Source: Sipunculus nudus
Lineage: Eukaryota; Annelida; Sipuncula; Golfingiida; Sipunculidae
DNA: 64,000 bases
Assembly: GCA_026874595.1 (NCBI GenBank)
Contig: CM049306.1
Location: 92,332,642-92,396,641, forward strand
Direction: 5' to 3'
Each line of letters opens with the position of its first letter. The first letter of the stretch is position 1. A program made the translations under genes and the position numbers. This document shows, piece by piece, positions 1 through 12,100 of the stretch. Under the pieces are notes generated by a model, which was not told where the DNA came from, did no database searches, and saw only the letters and a list, made by a program, of their open reading frames with translations.

Positions 1-140
1 TATGCTAAAAATTGTCACAAACTTTTGATAAGCAGAACTGCTCAGTCTCTCTCATGCAGCAGTAATAACTCGGTACAAAATAACAATGTCAATGAGGGAA
101 GATCTTTATTTTTACACCCAGCAGAAAGATCACAAAGCAG

Positions 141-175
141 ATATATATATATTTCTATGTGTTTATATATATATA

Positions 176-216
<41 letters not shown>
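141..216. repeat. AT microsatellite
   Basis: Nearly pure (AT)n with a few TTT interruptions. Any short ORF over it is a product of the repeat. Confidence 0.9.
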
Positions 217-218
<2 letters not shown>

Positions 219-2720
219 TATAACTGTGCAGGTATCTACAAATAAATATATACAGAATACTTGTGTCTTGGTATATTTGTGTTATTACAATCATAGATAC
301 AATATATTTATTAAATTCAGGTATATATTTCCTAAAATAGCCTATCGGTATTAGCCTATACTTTTTTGTATTCTAGACAACAAGGGCACCTTATGTTCTA
401 TGTGAGGTACTTTATACACAGACACTTACTACTTGTCATCATTCTCATCATATCTACTTAATTAATCATAACAACAGGCATTATTACATTAACAAATTTA
501 AGATACATGGCAGCAATCATCTGTTCCCCTCTGACTTGTTGAGTCAACCTTGTTAAGTATCTGTGAAACTTTTGCAAATTTCACCTCTGAAATGCTACAA
601 ATCCATCACAAATTAGTGCAATAAGTTTGGTCTTTGTTACATGGCCATAGTATGATACAAAAGAATTTGCGCAAGTGATTGAATTAATAACAAGGACTCC
701 TGACAAATGTGGCTATATATTGTATATATTTTCTATAATTTTAATGAGTACCATAATGGTTAGGTTACAAAATTGCCTATTAAATAAAATATAAATAATA
801 GCGCATGTATACTGCATGTAAATATAAGGAAACAGCATGGTTAAAAATGAGATTGTAATTGTGCTCTATGCTGCCACCTGCTGGGACTCTAATGAACCAA
901 ATAAGTTTGTGCAGAATGGGTGCAACCATAAATATATGTATGTATATAATTCTACGTAAACAAGGGAATAGCAATATTGTGCTTGGCACAGCCATAATCA
1001 ACATAATAAAAGTACTCCAGTTAAGGTTTGAAGGCTGACAATACACAAAATGCAAGTAGGTTTTAAAGCGTACAAAGTATGGTTCAATGCATAGGATAAT
1101 TTAAATATTCGTGAAATCACAATATTTTTAAATTTGGAATGGATAGAATTAAGATTTATGCACCTGCACATCATCATAAATATTCATTAATACCACCATG
1201 CAAATAAGATTGTAACCTATTTACATAAAACATTTCAGTTTGTTACTCAATAGTTATGCTATATGAATTTTTTTGTCATTTCATGCATGATAGTTAAGAA
1301 CAGCCAACAGGTTTTAAGTATTAGCCCCTCAAAATGTTCCCTGAAGTTTTATGCAAATACACACTCAATAAATGTGAATACAACTCAGATAAAACAGAAA
1401 TCAAGCTAAAGAAATGACTCTTGTTAAGTAAAACATTGACAGTGTTATGGAATGAGATTTTGAATTGTTTCTTAGAAGAAATGTGATTGGTCAATAAAGG
1501 ATGTGTTCTGATTGGCTGCCCCTGAAACAAGTGATCTGATTGGCTGCCACTGAATCATGAGATATGTTTGGCAGCTATAGCTGGATATGCCTTCATGGAA
1601 AAGTGTTCAAAGGTCAGCATCGAACATTTCTTTGCTATGTTGCAGAAAAACACCTAGAAATCAAAATAATGAATAAAATATTTAAAGAATAAATTGCCAA
1701 TATTCTTCCTTAATTAGAGCTTAATATACTTTTCACATCATAAACTTATGCTCACATATCAAGGGTCAAGTTTCAATTAATAATTTCTATAAAAAAAATT
1801 ATTAAGCTCGAGCCTGATATCCAAAATGCTTTATAAAATTCATGAGAATGTTCTTTAGGATAATCTACTTTGGTTTTGTCAAATGACATCTGTTACAAGA
1901 CTAAAGCTCTAATAGGTAGATAATGCAAGTTTTTTTTATCAATTGAGATGAACTATCATATTACCTGCCTATATAAACAGATTATATTACCTGTCTATAA
2001 AACAGACCAAAACTCGCAGTGTCAGTGATTTCTCATATTTGTTGCTAGTGCAGTGGAAACAGTTAATTCTCCACTGTTTGGATTTGACCCATGTATAACC
2101 CATAGATATTACAGAAATCACACAAGACCAACCACTGAGATCACGGAACCTCCAGTTGTTTTAATATGCTCATATCATTGTATGAAATCTATGAATAAAT
2201 ATAGAAAATATACAAGCATACCTCCAATTTTAACTCAATATCCCTTTAGTAAACACATCAATTCTCTCAGTGAAAAGAAACTAATGACAGGGCTGGCATT
2301 TCATTTAAAAAGCTAGAAAGGAAAGTACAGAGCGTCATATGACTGATATTATTGTAAACTTGAATATTTTGTATTATTAACTAAAGAACTAAATAAATAT
2401 AAAAATAACAAAGGAGATACGAAGGTTAAATATAATTGTTTTTCCTTATCAGAATATCAGCATGTACATATAAACTTAAGATACTATGTTCATCTGAAAA
2501 GGGGTAAATAGTTAAGGTATGATCACTTGGTGATAAAGTAAAAAAAAAAACTATCATGACTAAAACTTGTAAAAATTTGTTAAGCCATCATCTGTTGCAT
2601 CCATAACATAAAATATTCTGCCTTTTTTAATGTATTTCAATATCAGGTATAATCTAAAACAATAAGTATCATCTGGCATTTACTGGTTTTGAAGACCTCC
2701 AAAGGGTACTTGGTGCACTC

Positions 2721-2723
<3 letters not shown>

Positions 2724-2776
<53 letters not shown>

Positions 2777-2814
2777 TATATAGATATATATTTATATATA
2801 CATATCATTAGGAC
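2724..2814. repeat. AT microsatellite
   Basis: (AT)n run followed by an imperfect ATATTTATATAT stretch. Confidence 0.9.
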
Positions 2815-5674
2815 TATGTACACAAACTGTGCACATGCGCAGTCTCAATATGTTCTAGGTCACCAGATCAGACACATAAATAAACAGTGTATAATTATCT
2901 CAGCTGAGGTCACCATTAACACAGTGACCTACTGTGCTAAAAAGAACAATACTTTAAATAAGTGGTGCAGTGAAAATGAATAACCAGTGCAGTATATATC
3001 CAAATATTTCCTATAAATATCTCTTGGCAAACTTTCAAGAATGTTTATACATCGATCTTCTCTGCTGCCTTACTTCTCTTTTCATGATTATTTATGCGTG
3101 TTAATCATACAGTTATATTCAATCAGCCTTTAAACAGGTTCTGTCTATTTTGTGACTTATTATTTCACATTAGCAATTTGTGGTGCATAAGCTTTGCATT
3201 TTAATATAGAGATGGAAGTGTCCAAGGGTACCCTAGTATTAGTGAGGAACTGTTCTTTTAATTTTATTACCTCAAGTATGATACTATTTTTATATATTAT
3301 AAATGCTTTAACTGCTATTACCTTCATATTAGGCCCAAGGCAGCCACATCATATTAGGTAACTGTATAATGATGATAACATGCCTGGCTGTTTAATAAAA
3401 TCATCTGAATATCATACAAACAGAGAATTATTAGATGTAACCTGATAAGTAATATAGCTATATAGGAACATAACAATCAGTGTCTATTTCTAAAACTACA
3501 GTTTTAATCAAGAAATGATTTAATATTCTTCCCTGTAAATTTATTTTCTGTAGAGTAATGATAACACATCTAATTAGCAAAGGCTTACATACCAGAAACA
3601 AATAAAATCAAGGTGAGATAAAAAAAGACTCCAATAACAGCAGTGCCCCATTCAGATTTTGATTCAACTGGGCTCAGGCAACAGGCAGCATGTATGTCAA
3701 TACAACAAATCAATAAGAATACAACATAGCTCATATAGCTCTTAACAAACACACACACACATGGTGGTGGTCAGTATGTACATACCTGAGTTATACTCCC
3801 AGATAATTCTATACATAACAGCTGTAAAATATACAGCCACAACCCAGATGTCTGCTCATTATATCATCACGTCACATAAGCATAGTGTCACTCTCTGAGC
3901 AGAGACCAATCTATTCTCTCTTCATCTCTACCAAAGTGAAGGGGTCCATGCTGTGCTTAGTAACAGACTGGTACCCTATTTGCAAGTGGAAAAATTGAGT
4001 TATTTGCCCATCTCTATGACTTGCTGAGCACTGCAGGGGTTAACAGAGCTATCTGGGGTTATAATAGAATATTGCTTATACATTCAACCTGCATTTTATT
4101 TCTGATCTTAAACTGACAATAAAAAAATAAAAATTTTTAAGTGTCAGAAAATCAAATTACATATTTTTTCATGATTTTTAAAACATTTTCTAAATTGCCA
4201 TAAGTTTTTAAGTACTTTAGTATCAGATTTAAGGAAATTTAAAGATGTATGAACCTACTATTTTTCAAATATTTGTCTGAACACCAGCAGAATAAAAAAT
4301 ATAAAACTGTATTCTAAAATTTGAATAATTTTTCAGGAGCAATTTTTCAGAATCGTTTTTACAATGACAAAGAGGAAACAGCATAGCATGAGACATCTGC
4401 TGGAGAGTGACAACGTATGATATATGTTCACAGAGTGACACTATATTCTCCTGGCTCATTAACTTAACTGGATGAATTATATTCCTAGCACATTGATGCA
4501 CCCATTCACAGTTCATAAATTATTAAATAGGGCAGAGATTTCCACTCCATAATACAGCTATCATCCTGCTCAGCAGCATTAATGGCATTCGACAAAATTT
4601 CCACAACTTGAAACACCTAGGCTATATATACTTTATAAACACACCTTATTATAAGCACACTTATTTCAATTACACCATGTTTTAATTATGTTAACAACCT
4701 GCCTCATTGTGACCACTCAGTGACAATCAACATATTTGTAATTTCCATGATGAATTAATTAAATCAGCTGCACTGTGTTGCCCCTAAAGCAACTCTTATG
4801 GGGTAATTAAAAAATGCTTTCATTTTTAATTACAGTAACATCACTTCTGCATCTCAGCGCCATCTTGTGTTCACTCAGTAAAATACATAACCTGAATACA
4901 TGAGAGAGAACTTCATAACAAATTATTCTTTTGTATGTCCTGACAAAATGAAATTTATGATAAACATAATTAGTAAGGCTGATATTGCAATTAACTAAAA
5001 TATGAATCAAGCCAATGTTTCAGTTGGATGGGAAAAATTTTAAACAATAAATTGGTTTCATCTTCGAATACTAGATGGTGCTAACAGCAAAAGTGCTATT
5101 ACCATTAATAACACTGTCATGCTTCAAAATACCCTATTTAACCGGATAATTCAATATTTTGCTTCAGACACTAGCATTATTTGCCTTTTTCATGTTCAAA
5201 ACAACTCTTATTTAATCTCATTAATAAGATAAATCAACTCACATTTTGGCTGATTCCATTCACTGATAGTAGAACTTGTGTTTCATATTGGCAGATGTTT
5301 TACAGTTCAAAAAGTTAACAATCAGTGATACTGTGGGAGTGAGATAGTGATGTTACTAAATATACCTCTTATAAGAAGTTTAATCATATTGTTATCTAGG
5401 GATGCAGTAAAGACTGTGTGGTAAATTAAAAAAAACAAATCATACATTTCTATATAATCCTAGAATTTTAAAGTCTAATTTTTTGCATATTTTAATCTTT
5501 ATCCTGCAGTAATAAGTATTATATGATCAATAAAATTTACAATATCAGAATTAAAGCAATATTTAAGTAGCATCTGCATAATTTGTACTTTTGTCTTTTG
5601 AATACAGTGTGTATCATTCATTTTTATGATCTTTATTAGATATTCTTTCATGGGATCTGATTTTGTGAAATCTA

Positions 5675-5680
5675 TTTATT
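5675..5680 (-). terminator. HK: Candidate poly(A) signal for the exon 11b transcript
   Basis: AATAAA on the minus strand about 365 nt past the exon 11b stop, with a second one at 5632-5637. No AATAAA occurs nearer the stop on this strand. Position is plausible; usage is not shown by the sequence. Confidence 0.4.
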
Positions 5681-6045
5681 ACTCCCCTTCTACCTCCTGA
5701 ATTTTATGATGAGTCTATAATGGTGAACACGATAAGAAATGAAGATGACGAAAAATTGGTTAAAATGAGGTGGAATGACATGCAGAACGATAACGATAAC
5801 CATCATACGAAAGCACACAGCGTGAGCTAACGGAAGTAACAACGGGGACACTAGCCTGGTCCACTACTGATATAACCCTGACAGGTAAGATAATAAATAT
5901 ATAGGGACTGCTCCTACAAAACTAAGCACATCTTATGTTCCGATAACTGCTACCTCATACATATGGATTAGTTCGTAATGTCACAACATATACATGTATC
6001 CATGGTTACGATGCTGAGGTTAACTTTGGTGAGATGCAGCAATGT

Positions 6046-6135
6046 CTACTGTCTTGTATTCTTCATACGGCTGGCTACAGCTGCCACAAGTGCTGCCCCC
6101 TTGCCACTTCCGTCTTCTGACAGCATCAGCTTAAA
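6046..6135 (-). CDS. HK: Hexokinase alternative last exon 11b (canonical C-terminus)
   Basis: 90 nt including the stop. After acceptor TATTTCCAG it reads [20 protein letters not shown], then ASRMKNTRQ and a TAG stop. This is the typical hexokinase ending, with Glu in LSEDGS. It accepts from the same phase-0 donor of exon 10 as exon 11a, and lies 4.3 kb beyond it. Confidence 0.92.
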   Translation of the reverse strand, partial: FKLMLSEDGSGKGAALVAAVASRMKNTRQ

Positions 6136-9100
6136 CTGGAAATACGAAAAAAATTTCAGTCAATGATTAAACCAATATCAATAACAAAATAGTGATGTCA
6201 ATGATGAAATTATTTTCACAAACACTGAGCTCTGCAAACATACACATAGTGATTGAGCTTTTTAATATACAATACAGCACATATAAACATAATAATTCCA
6301 TTACATCATACTAATTACATGGACATAAATCAATCATCCAATACCTGATCCCTATACACATAAAACATTAAAAATGGATTGTACTAAACCTGCCACTGTT
6401 AAACATGGAGCAGCCTTACATTAAACAAAAGCAGAAGTATCTATCTAACAATCTGTCATACAAAATTACTTTATATTAAAATGGCAGCATGACAATTAAC
6501 AAATAACATCTGAGATCACCTAGCTTTAACTAGTGCTGTAAATAATCTATAAATACCCCATGTTCTAAATGAGGAAGTAGTTATTTTTGCCATAGAAATA
6601 GCAGATGTAATGTGTTCATCCATGTTTGTCTGTCTGTTCATATGTACACGCAATATCCCGAATTTTCTGTATGAATAACAATAAAATTATGTTAAAGGGT
6701 CAGCATGCGGTAAGGAAAGAAATGGTTTAAGCATGGGGTGGATCTGAGCAAAATTCAACACAATTCTTCTGTTTGTCCACTCAGTTTCTCCTAAGTCCTT
6801 GCTAAGTTCTGAAGAAATTTTCCAGGAGCATGGTTCAAGGAAGGAGTGGTTACAAAGTAAAAGTAGTTCTGTTGGCAGAGTTATACTCTCTCTGGGTACT
6901 CTCTAGTCATTGCCTCTGCCAGGAGGGTATGCTTTCATCCCTGTTTGTGTGTGTTTGTTCACAATGTAACTCATGCAATCATAAACATAATCTTATGAAA
7001 TGTTAAGAGCATTCTGTGAATGGGCCTAGGAAGAATTAATAAGATTTTGGTGTGGATACAGCACATGATACAAATTCAGGAACATCATGAAGGAATATTC
7101 ACAAATGTATGGTCACTTTTTTACATGAAAAAACCTGGGAATATGGGCAAAACAAGTGAATGCAAACATGGGATTGGGAGCATCAAACAAAAGGGACCAT
7201 CCCATCCCCATAAACAGTTACAAAATTTTTGTAAGGGCAGGGTTTGTTCAGGACACTGAAATACAACAGGAGAGCAGTCTAAGGACTGTCTCAGTATGGG
7301 AATCTATACAGAGTTTGGTGGTCATTAGAGGATCGCTCTAAGGATGACTGCACCCTCATCTGCAAATTACAGTAGAATTACCTTTGTACGCCTTCCATTC
7401 AGCATCACAATTAAGGTGTGAAGAAATAATTAAAGGTTGGCTCATTATTAAGCTTGGTTACACTGACTACTGGATAGCTTGTTGGAAAATAACTATTCAA
7501 TGCATGCGCATGCGCTTTGATTTCTGATTTAAACTAAACTGTTCTCTCATGCCTGCTGTAGTCCCCTATGGTCTATATTTATGACAGAGCAGTAATTAAT
7601 ATTATAGTATTGTGAGGATATCGTAAGGATCAACTGGTATGTGTTTTGGAAGAGGTGGGTTGTCATTTGGCATGTAAACATATGTAGAACATGATGCACC
7701 TAATCACAAACAGTAAGTACATAAATATGTAGAGTAAAGTTGAATCATTATCATAAATAATGCTGGTATCTCACATCTGGAGCAATTAATAATAATGACA
7801 GAGAAGAATCATAAACGGTGCTCCTCTGAGCAAATGTGATGTGAGATGCAATATTTATAATATAATACACTTATATAGTTCCGTATATACAGCTGGTTAG
7901 AGCAGGTACTGTCTGGGAAGTCATAAGGAGTATTGATATATATTTCTAAGTATACCTCCACCTGGAAGGTATTATACTTCCCTGACAGTTGACCCTTTGG
8001 TTCATTTATCTGTTAGTAACTTTATGCAAAAAGTGACAAACAGATTTTGAAAAATTCTGTGGAGGGTTAGGTAACACCAAGCAAAACTCTATTGAATTTA
8101 AAAGTATTCTGGGTCACTGCAGTATAGAAAGGATTATACAGAATTACAACACAGGATGTTTCCTTTGTTAACATGGAGACCGTTCCATTCATAGTTATAA
8201 GGGCCACCATTTGTTAATGCCAGGTTTGACCCATGTAACTGAAGTGAGAAATTGTTCAAAACACAGGAAAACTTGACTATGGGGATCAGGATCCTGCAGG
8301 AAATCAGTCTTTTATCTACACCAACTTCTAATTGATACTGTGTTCACAAGGCTCAAGGTCCTGACATCAAGTGTTTTCAATTAAATACCTTATAAGTTCT
8401 ACCAATGCACAAGTCTGTCAGGTGCACTGCTCATACTGTTTATGAATACAGAGCACTGAAAGTCAGCACACTGCACACCGTGAATTTCCTGTTCTGCAAA
8501 TGTATGCATTTATGAAAATCAGTGTTTAAAATGTATACTTAGAGCAATGGGCTTTTCTGTACACATAAAGACAATGGGGTGACTGAGCATTTCTTACACT
8601 GGACATTTCTTTTCATAACATGCAGAGAAAACAAGGAAACTGTACACAGTGCTTATGGTACAAAGGGTACCATCTAATACACAGAACTAACATAAATATA
8701 CACAAGTACAGGAGAGAACTGTGAGAACACTAATACTTTGATCAGAAATGAGACCTCACAGAGGCTACATGTAATCGAAATGTGAACAAATGACAACATA
8801 CAAAAAGTACACAAACTAAATTGGAAATGACGAAAGGGAGATGTACATCAATACGTTCACCTTCAAATAAAGTGAAGTTGTGATCTGAAGAAGTTTCTAA
8901 AACAAACACATCAGAAAGCGGGAAAAAGACAACCAGTACAACCAGTGTGGAAATAACTCGTTAACAAGTATGGTCCTCCTGGAACACCAGGTATGGGAAT
9001 AGAGTTAATAAACCCAAAGGATATGGATAAGGCAGAGATGTTTTATAAAAGAGTGGTCATTATAAACAACTTAAGCACACAAAAACATAACCAAAACAAT

Positions 9101-12100
9101 TATATCACAAACAATAGCAGATGATAGTCAAACCAGATGGTAGGTTGGTAAAAAGCATACAAGATTTACTTTTAAGTAGGTAATGTTTTTTTCCGGTTGA
9201 TGTGTCTGCTAAGAAATGATGACGACTCTTTGTTAAACTCTAAGGACCAGGTGCTATATACAGCTTTGCCCAGTAAAGGGTTGATTGCCAGATGTGTGGT
9301 TTGTGAAGATGCACGACTTTGTGTGTATTTGTATCAAAGATTCACTGAACAATGTAACATGTGTTACTTCAAAGGAGACGGACTAAATCCCAACAATAAC
9401 ATCTTGTGGATTACGAGGTACAAAGACAGGCCCTGGAAAATCTCTAGTTCATTGAGTGCATGCTCCAGGTTTTTTTTTATTAAGTTATATTAATCACTAG
9501 TTTTTATAACCAAGTTAAATGATTTTGCATATGAAAAGCCAGTTTCACGTTATACCATGGTACACCAGTTGATGCAAATGAAACTGATTTGACATGACCA
9601 GGAGATTTAATATTTATTTATATGTTATATTTTATTTTCTACGCTTGAAAAAAAAAAGAGTAAAAAAAAGGTTAAAAATCAACTTGTTAATTAAGTTAAA
9701 AAATGGCCATTTATATATTCAAATTCACATAGCAGTTTTCCTCCTTAGTTCTTCACTTACAATAGTCTGCTAAAGTCAAATCATCAAATTTAATCTCATT
9801 TCTATAAAAAAAAAACTTGTTAAATTTTCACAAAATATGAGAAATGTACACCAGTATGTAAATCACTCTATCAATTTTTCTCTCTACAAGAAAAATATTT
9901 ATTACATTGAAGTACTTGTTAGGCCCTTCTAATTTTTGTTATTGAGGTAATGTTACTTAATGTAGCACTTGAGTTAATCCTATATACATATATAATTTAT
10001 ATATTTAGCATTTAATGAGTCGCTGACTCCCCAAACTAATTTGATCTTCATGTGATAAATATAATAACATTTACTGATGATATAAATTTTCAAGCTGTGA
10101 TGGAACTAAATTTCTGAGGTGCATGTGTGATTTGGTGCATGCAAGTGCTTCATAATCATGTTCTAATCAGGTATAATTAAATACACCCTGACACCTGACT
10201 GAAAATAGAAAACAGTGATACAGAGAATTATCTTATAAGTAGATCTTGTCTAATACTGTAGCTTATAGTCATTTTACTAAGCCTTGTTTAAATATTATCA
10301 GCATAGACAAGTTACTAATGCCTCTATGCCTAATGCATGCAGTAAGCACTGAGAAAGGTTAGCAACAGTTGAAAAGAGGTAATATGTGGCACCTGATTTC
10401 CAAGGAAACATTGTATCAATTATGCTGAATATGAACCGCCACGCCCCCTACTGGCCACTGCCGCCACTATGGCTGCCCCCTTGCCACTTCCATCGTTTGA
10501 CAGCATGAGTCTGAACTGGAAAAGCGTGCACACGTCAATATGGCTGACAGCGAGACAACTGAATGGAGGATGGGGTTCGTAATCAGAATAGAGAGTGCAC
10601 ATGACATTCTCAAAGCAAGACAGAAATAACATAACATAGTGAGACATAAGTAGACTAACATGAAGTGAGAACAGATATAGGCATTAATTAAGCTTTGTTC
10701 AGGGGTTTCTATCTTTTTTCCCTGCAGATGGAGAATAAATTATTAATTTAAATAATTTTTTTCACTTTTTTATTTTTGTGTGTGTAAAATTATGGCCTGA
10801 ATAAATAATTTACATTTAGTTCTCATATATGCAACATTTTTATAGATTTTATAATTTTTATAAGCTTCTTTTCACTGTTTGCACTGAACATAGATTTAAG
10901 AAAAATTAAAAACAAAATGAAAATATGAGCATAGTTCAAAATTGATTGCTCACAGTTATATTTGTGTTATAATGGTGTTCTTGTGCTGTAGAATGTGGAT
11001 AACAAATTTCAAAATATCCATGACACCTAACAACTTGTATGTGTTTGCATGAAGTGTAGTGTTAATTTAATCCCAATTAAATGTGCTCTTATGAGTAACA
11101 GTCAGCTGTTGGTCAACCTATGTATAATGATTGTTGAATATTATCTAATGAATACATTAAGCTTAAATGATTTGGCTATGTATTCTATTCCTTTGAAAAC
11201 CAATAATGCTACTAGCAAATCTGCTGCCCTTAATTTTAGTTCTATAAACTTGGGGTAGGTGGGGGTACATACCCCCTTGACTGAATTGAGAGTCAGATGT
11301 AGTTATATCACATCTGTTCGTTAGCACTGGATAGAATAATTTTCATCCAGTGGGATATCTGGGGGGTTGCAACCCCCTCCCCCCCCCCCACTACCACTGT
11401 ATGTCAAAGTCTGTATGAAATGTTTTTTGGTGTTTTAAGGTGAAATATTAGAATTTTTCAGGCATTTCTCTGAATAAACAGACTAAATTTCAGAAATTCT
11501 TTTAAAATCAATCATCATACAGAAAATGTCTGGAATATTAAGTTATATAGTTCCTGAAATGATTCAGACCAATTTTTCAGGTATTTCTCAGTATAAACAA
11601 ACCAAATTTGAGAAAATCTGATAAAACCAAAAATTAAATGGAAAATGTATGACATTTATTTAAGGTTGTTCATGAACTGTTTCAGGCCAATATATGAAAG
11701 AGACAGGATACACTTTTGGTAGGTTGGGTGAGAACAAAACACAAAGCAGAGCTTGAAGGGAGAAAAAGTACTTCTAGTTCATACACTATTTGAAACAAAA
11801 CAATATGAAGTTAACAATAACAATAATACAGCAAAAGTTCTACAGCTGGGATAAGAATGTATTCACTTTACTGAGTAATCATGTTGATGAATATTTTCCT
11901 TGTGGGAATGAACTATATCAAGAATTAAAACATGCTTGTGTAAACAAAAGCATGTATCTTATATCAGACATGTCTAGAACACAAACAGGGGATAATAAGA
12001 ACCAATAGGCTCTCAAGCCATGGATTTTGAGTTTGAGCAAAAAAGAATTGGGACCATAAACAAGCAGTCATTATTTCCAGTTGATTGCTTAACCAAAGTG

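Larger units (their letters stand above)
1..5631. other. Intergenic / 3' flank of hexokinase, no gene seen
   Basis: AT-rich sequence with stop codons in all frames at short intervals and no exon-like block that I recognise. It holds AT microsatellites at about 141-216 and 2724-2814, an (AC) run near 3747-3760, and three ATTGG boxes between 1487 and 1544 with no gene attached. The last few hundred bases may be 3' UTR of the exon 11b transcript. Confidence 0.6.
6136..10419 (-). other. HK: Intron between alternative last exons 11a and 11b (includes 11a 3' UTR)
   Basis: 4.3 kb of AT-rich sequence. It contains two copies of the dispersed CCTCC..GGAGG element (about 6910-7210 and 7954-8170) and homopolymer A/T tracts around 9645-9815. 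No coding block is seen. The 98-codon ORF near 9197-9493 has no recognisable motif. Confidence 0.7.

Noticed and set aside
1476-1556. Three clustered ATTGG (inverted CCAAT) boxes
   Set aside because: No gene start nearby on either strand; probably a small repeat ('ctgattggctgcc' twice).
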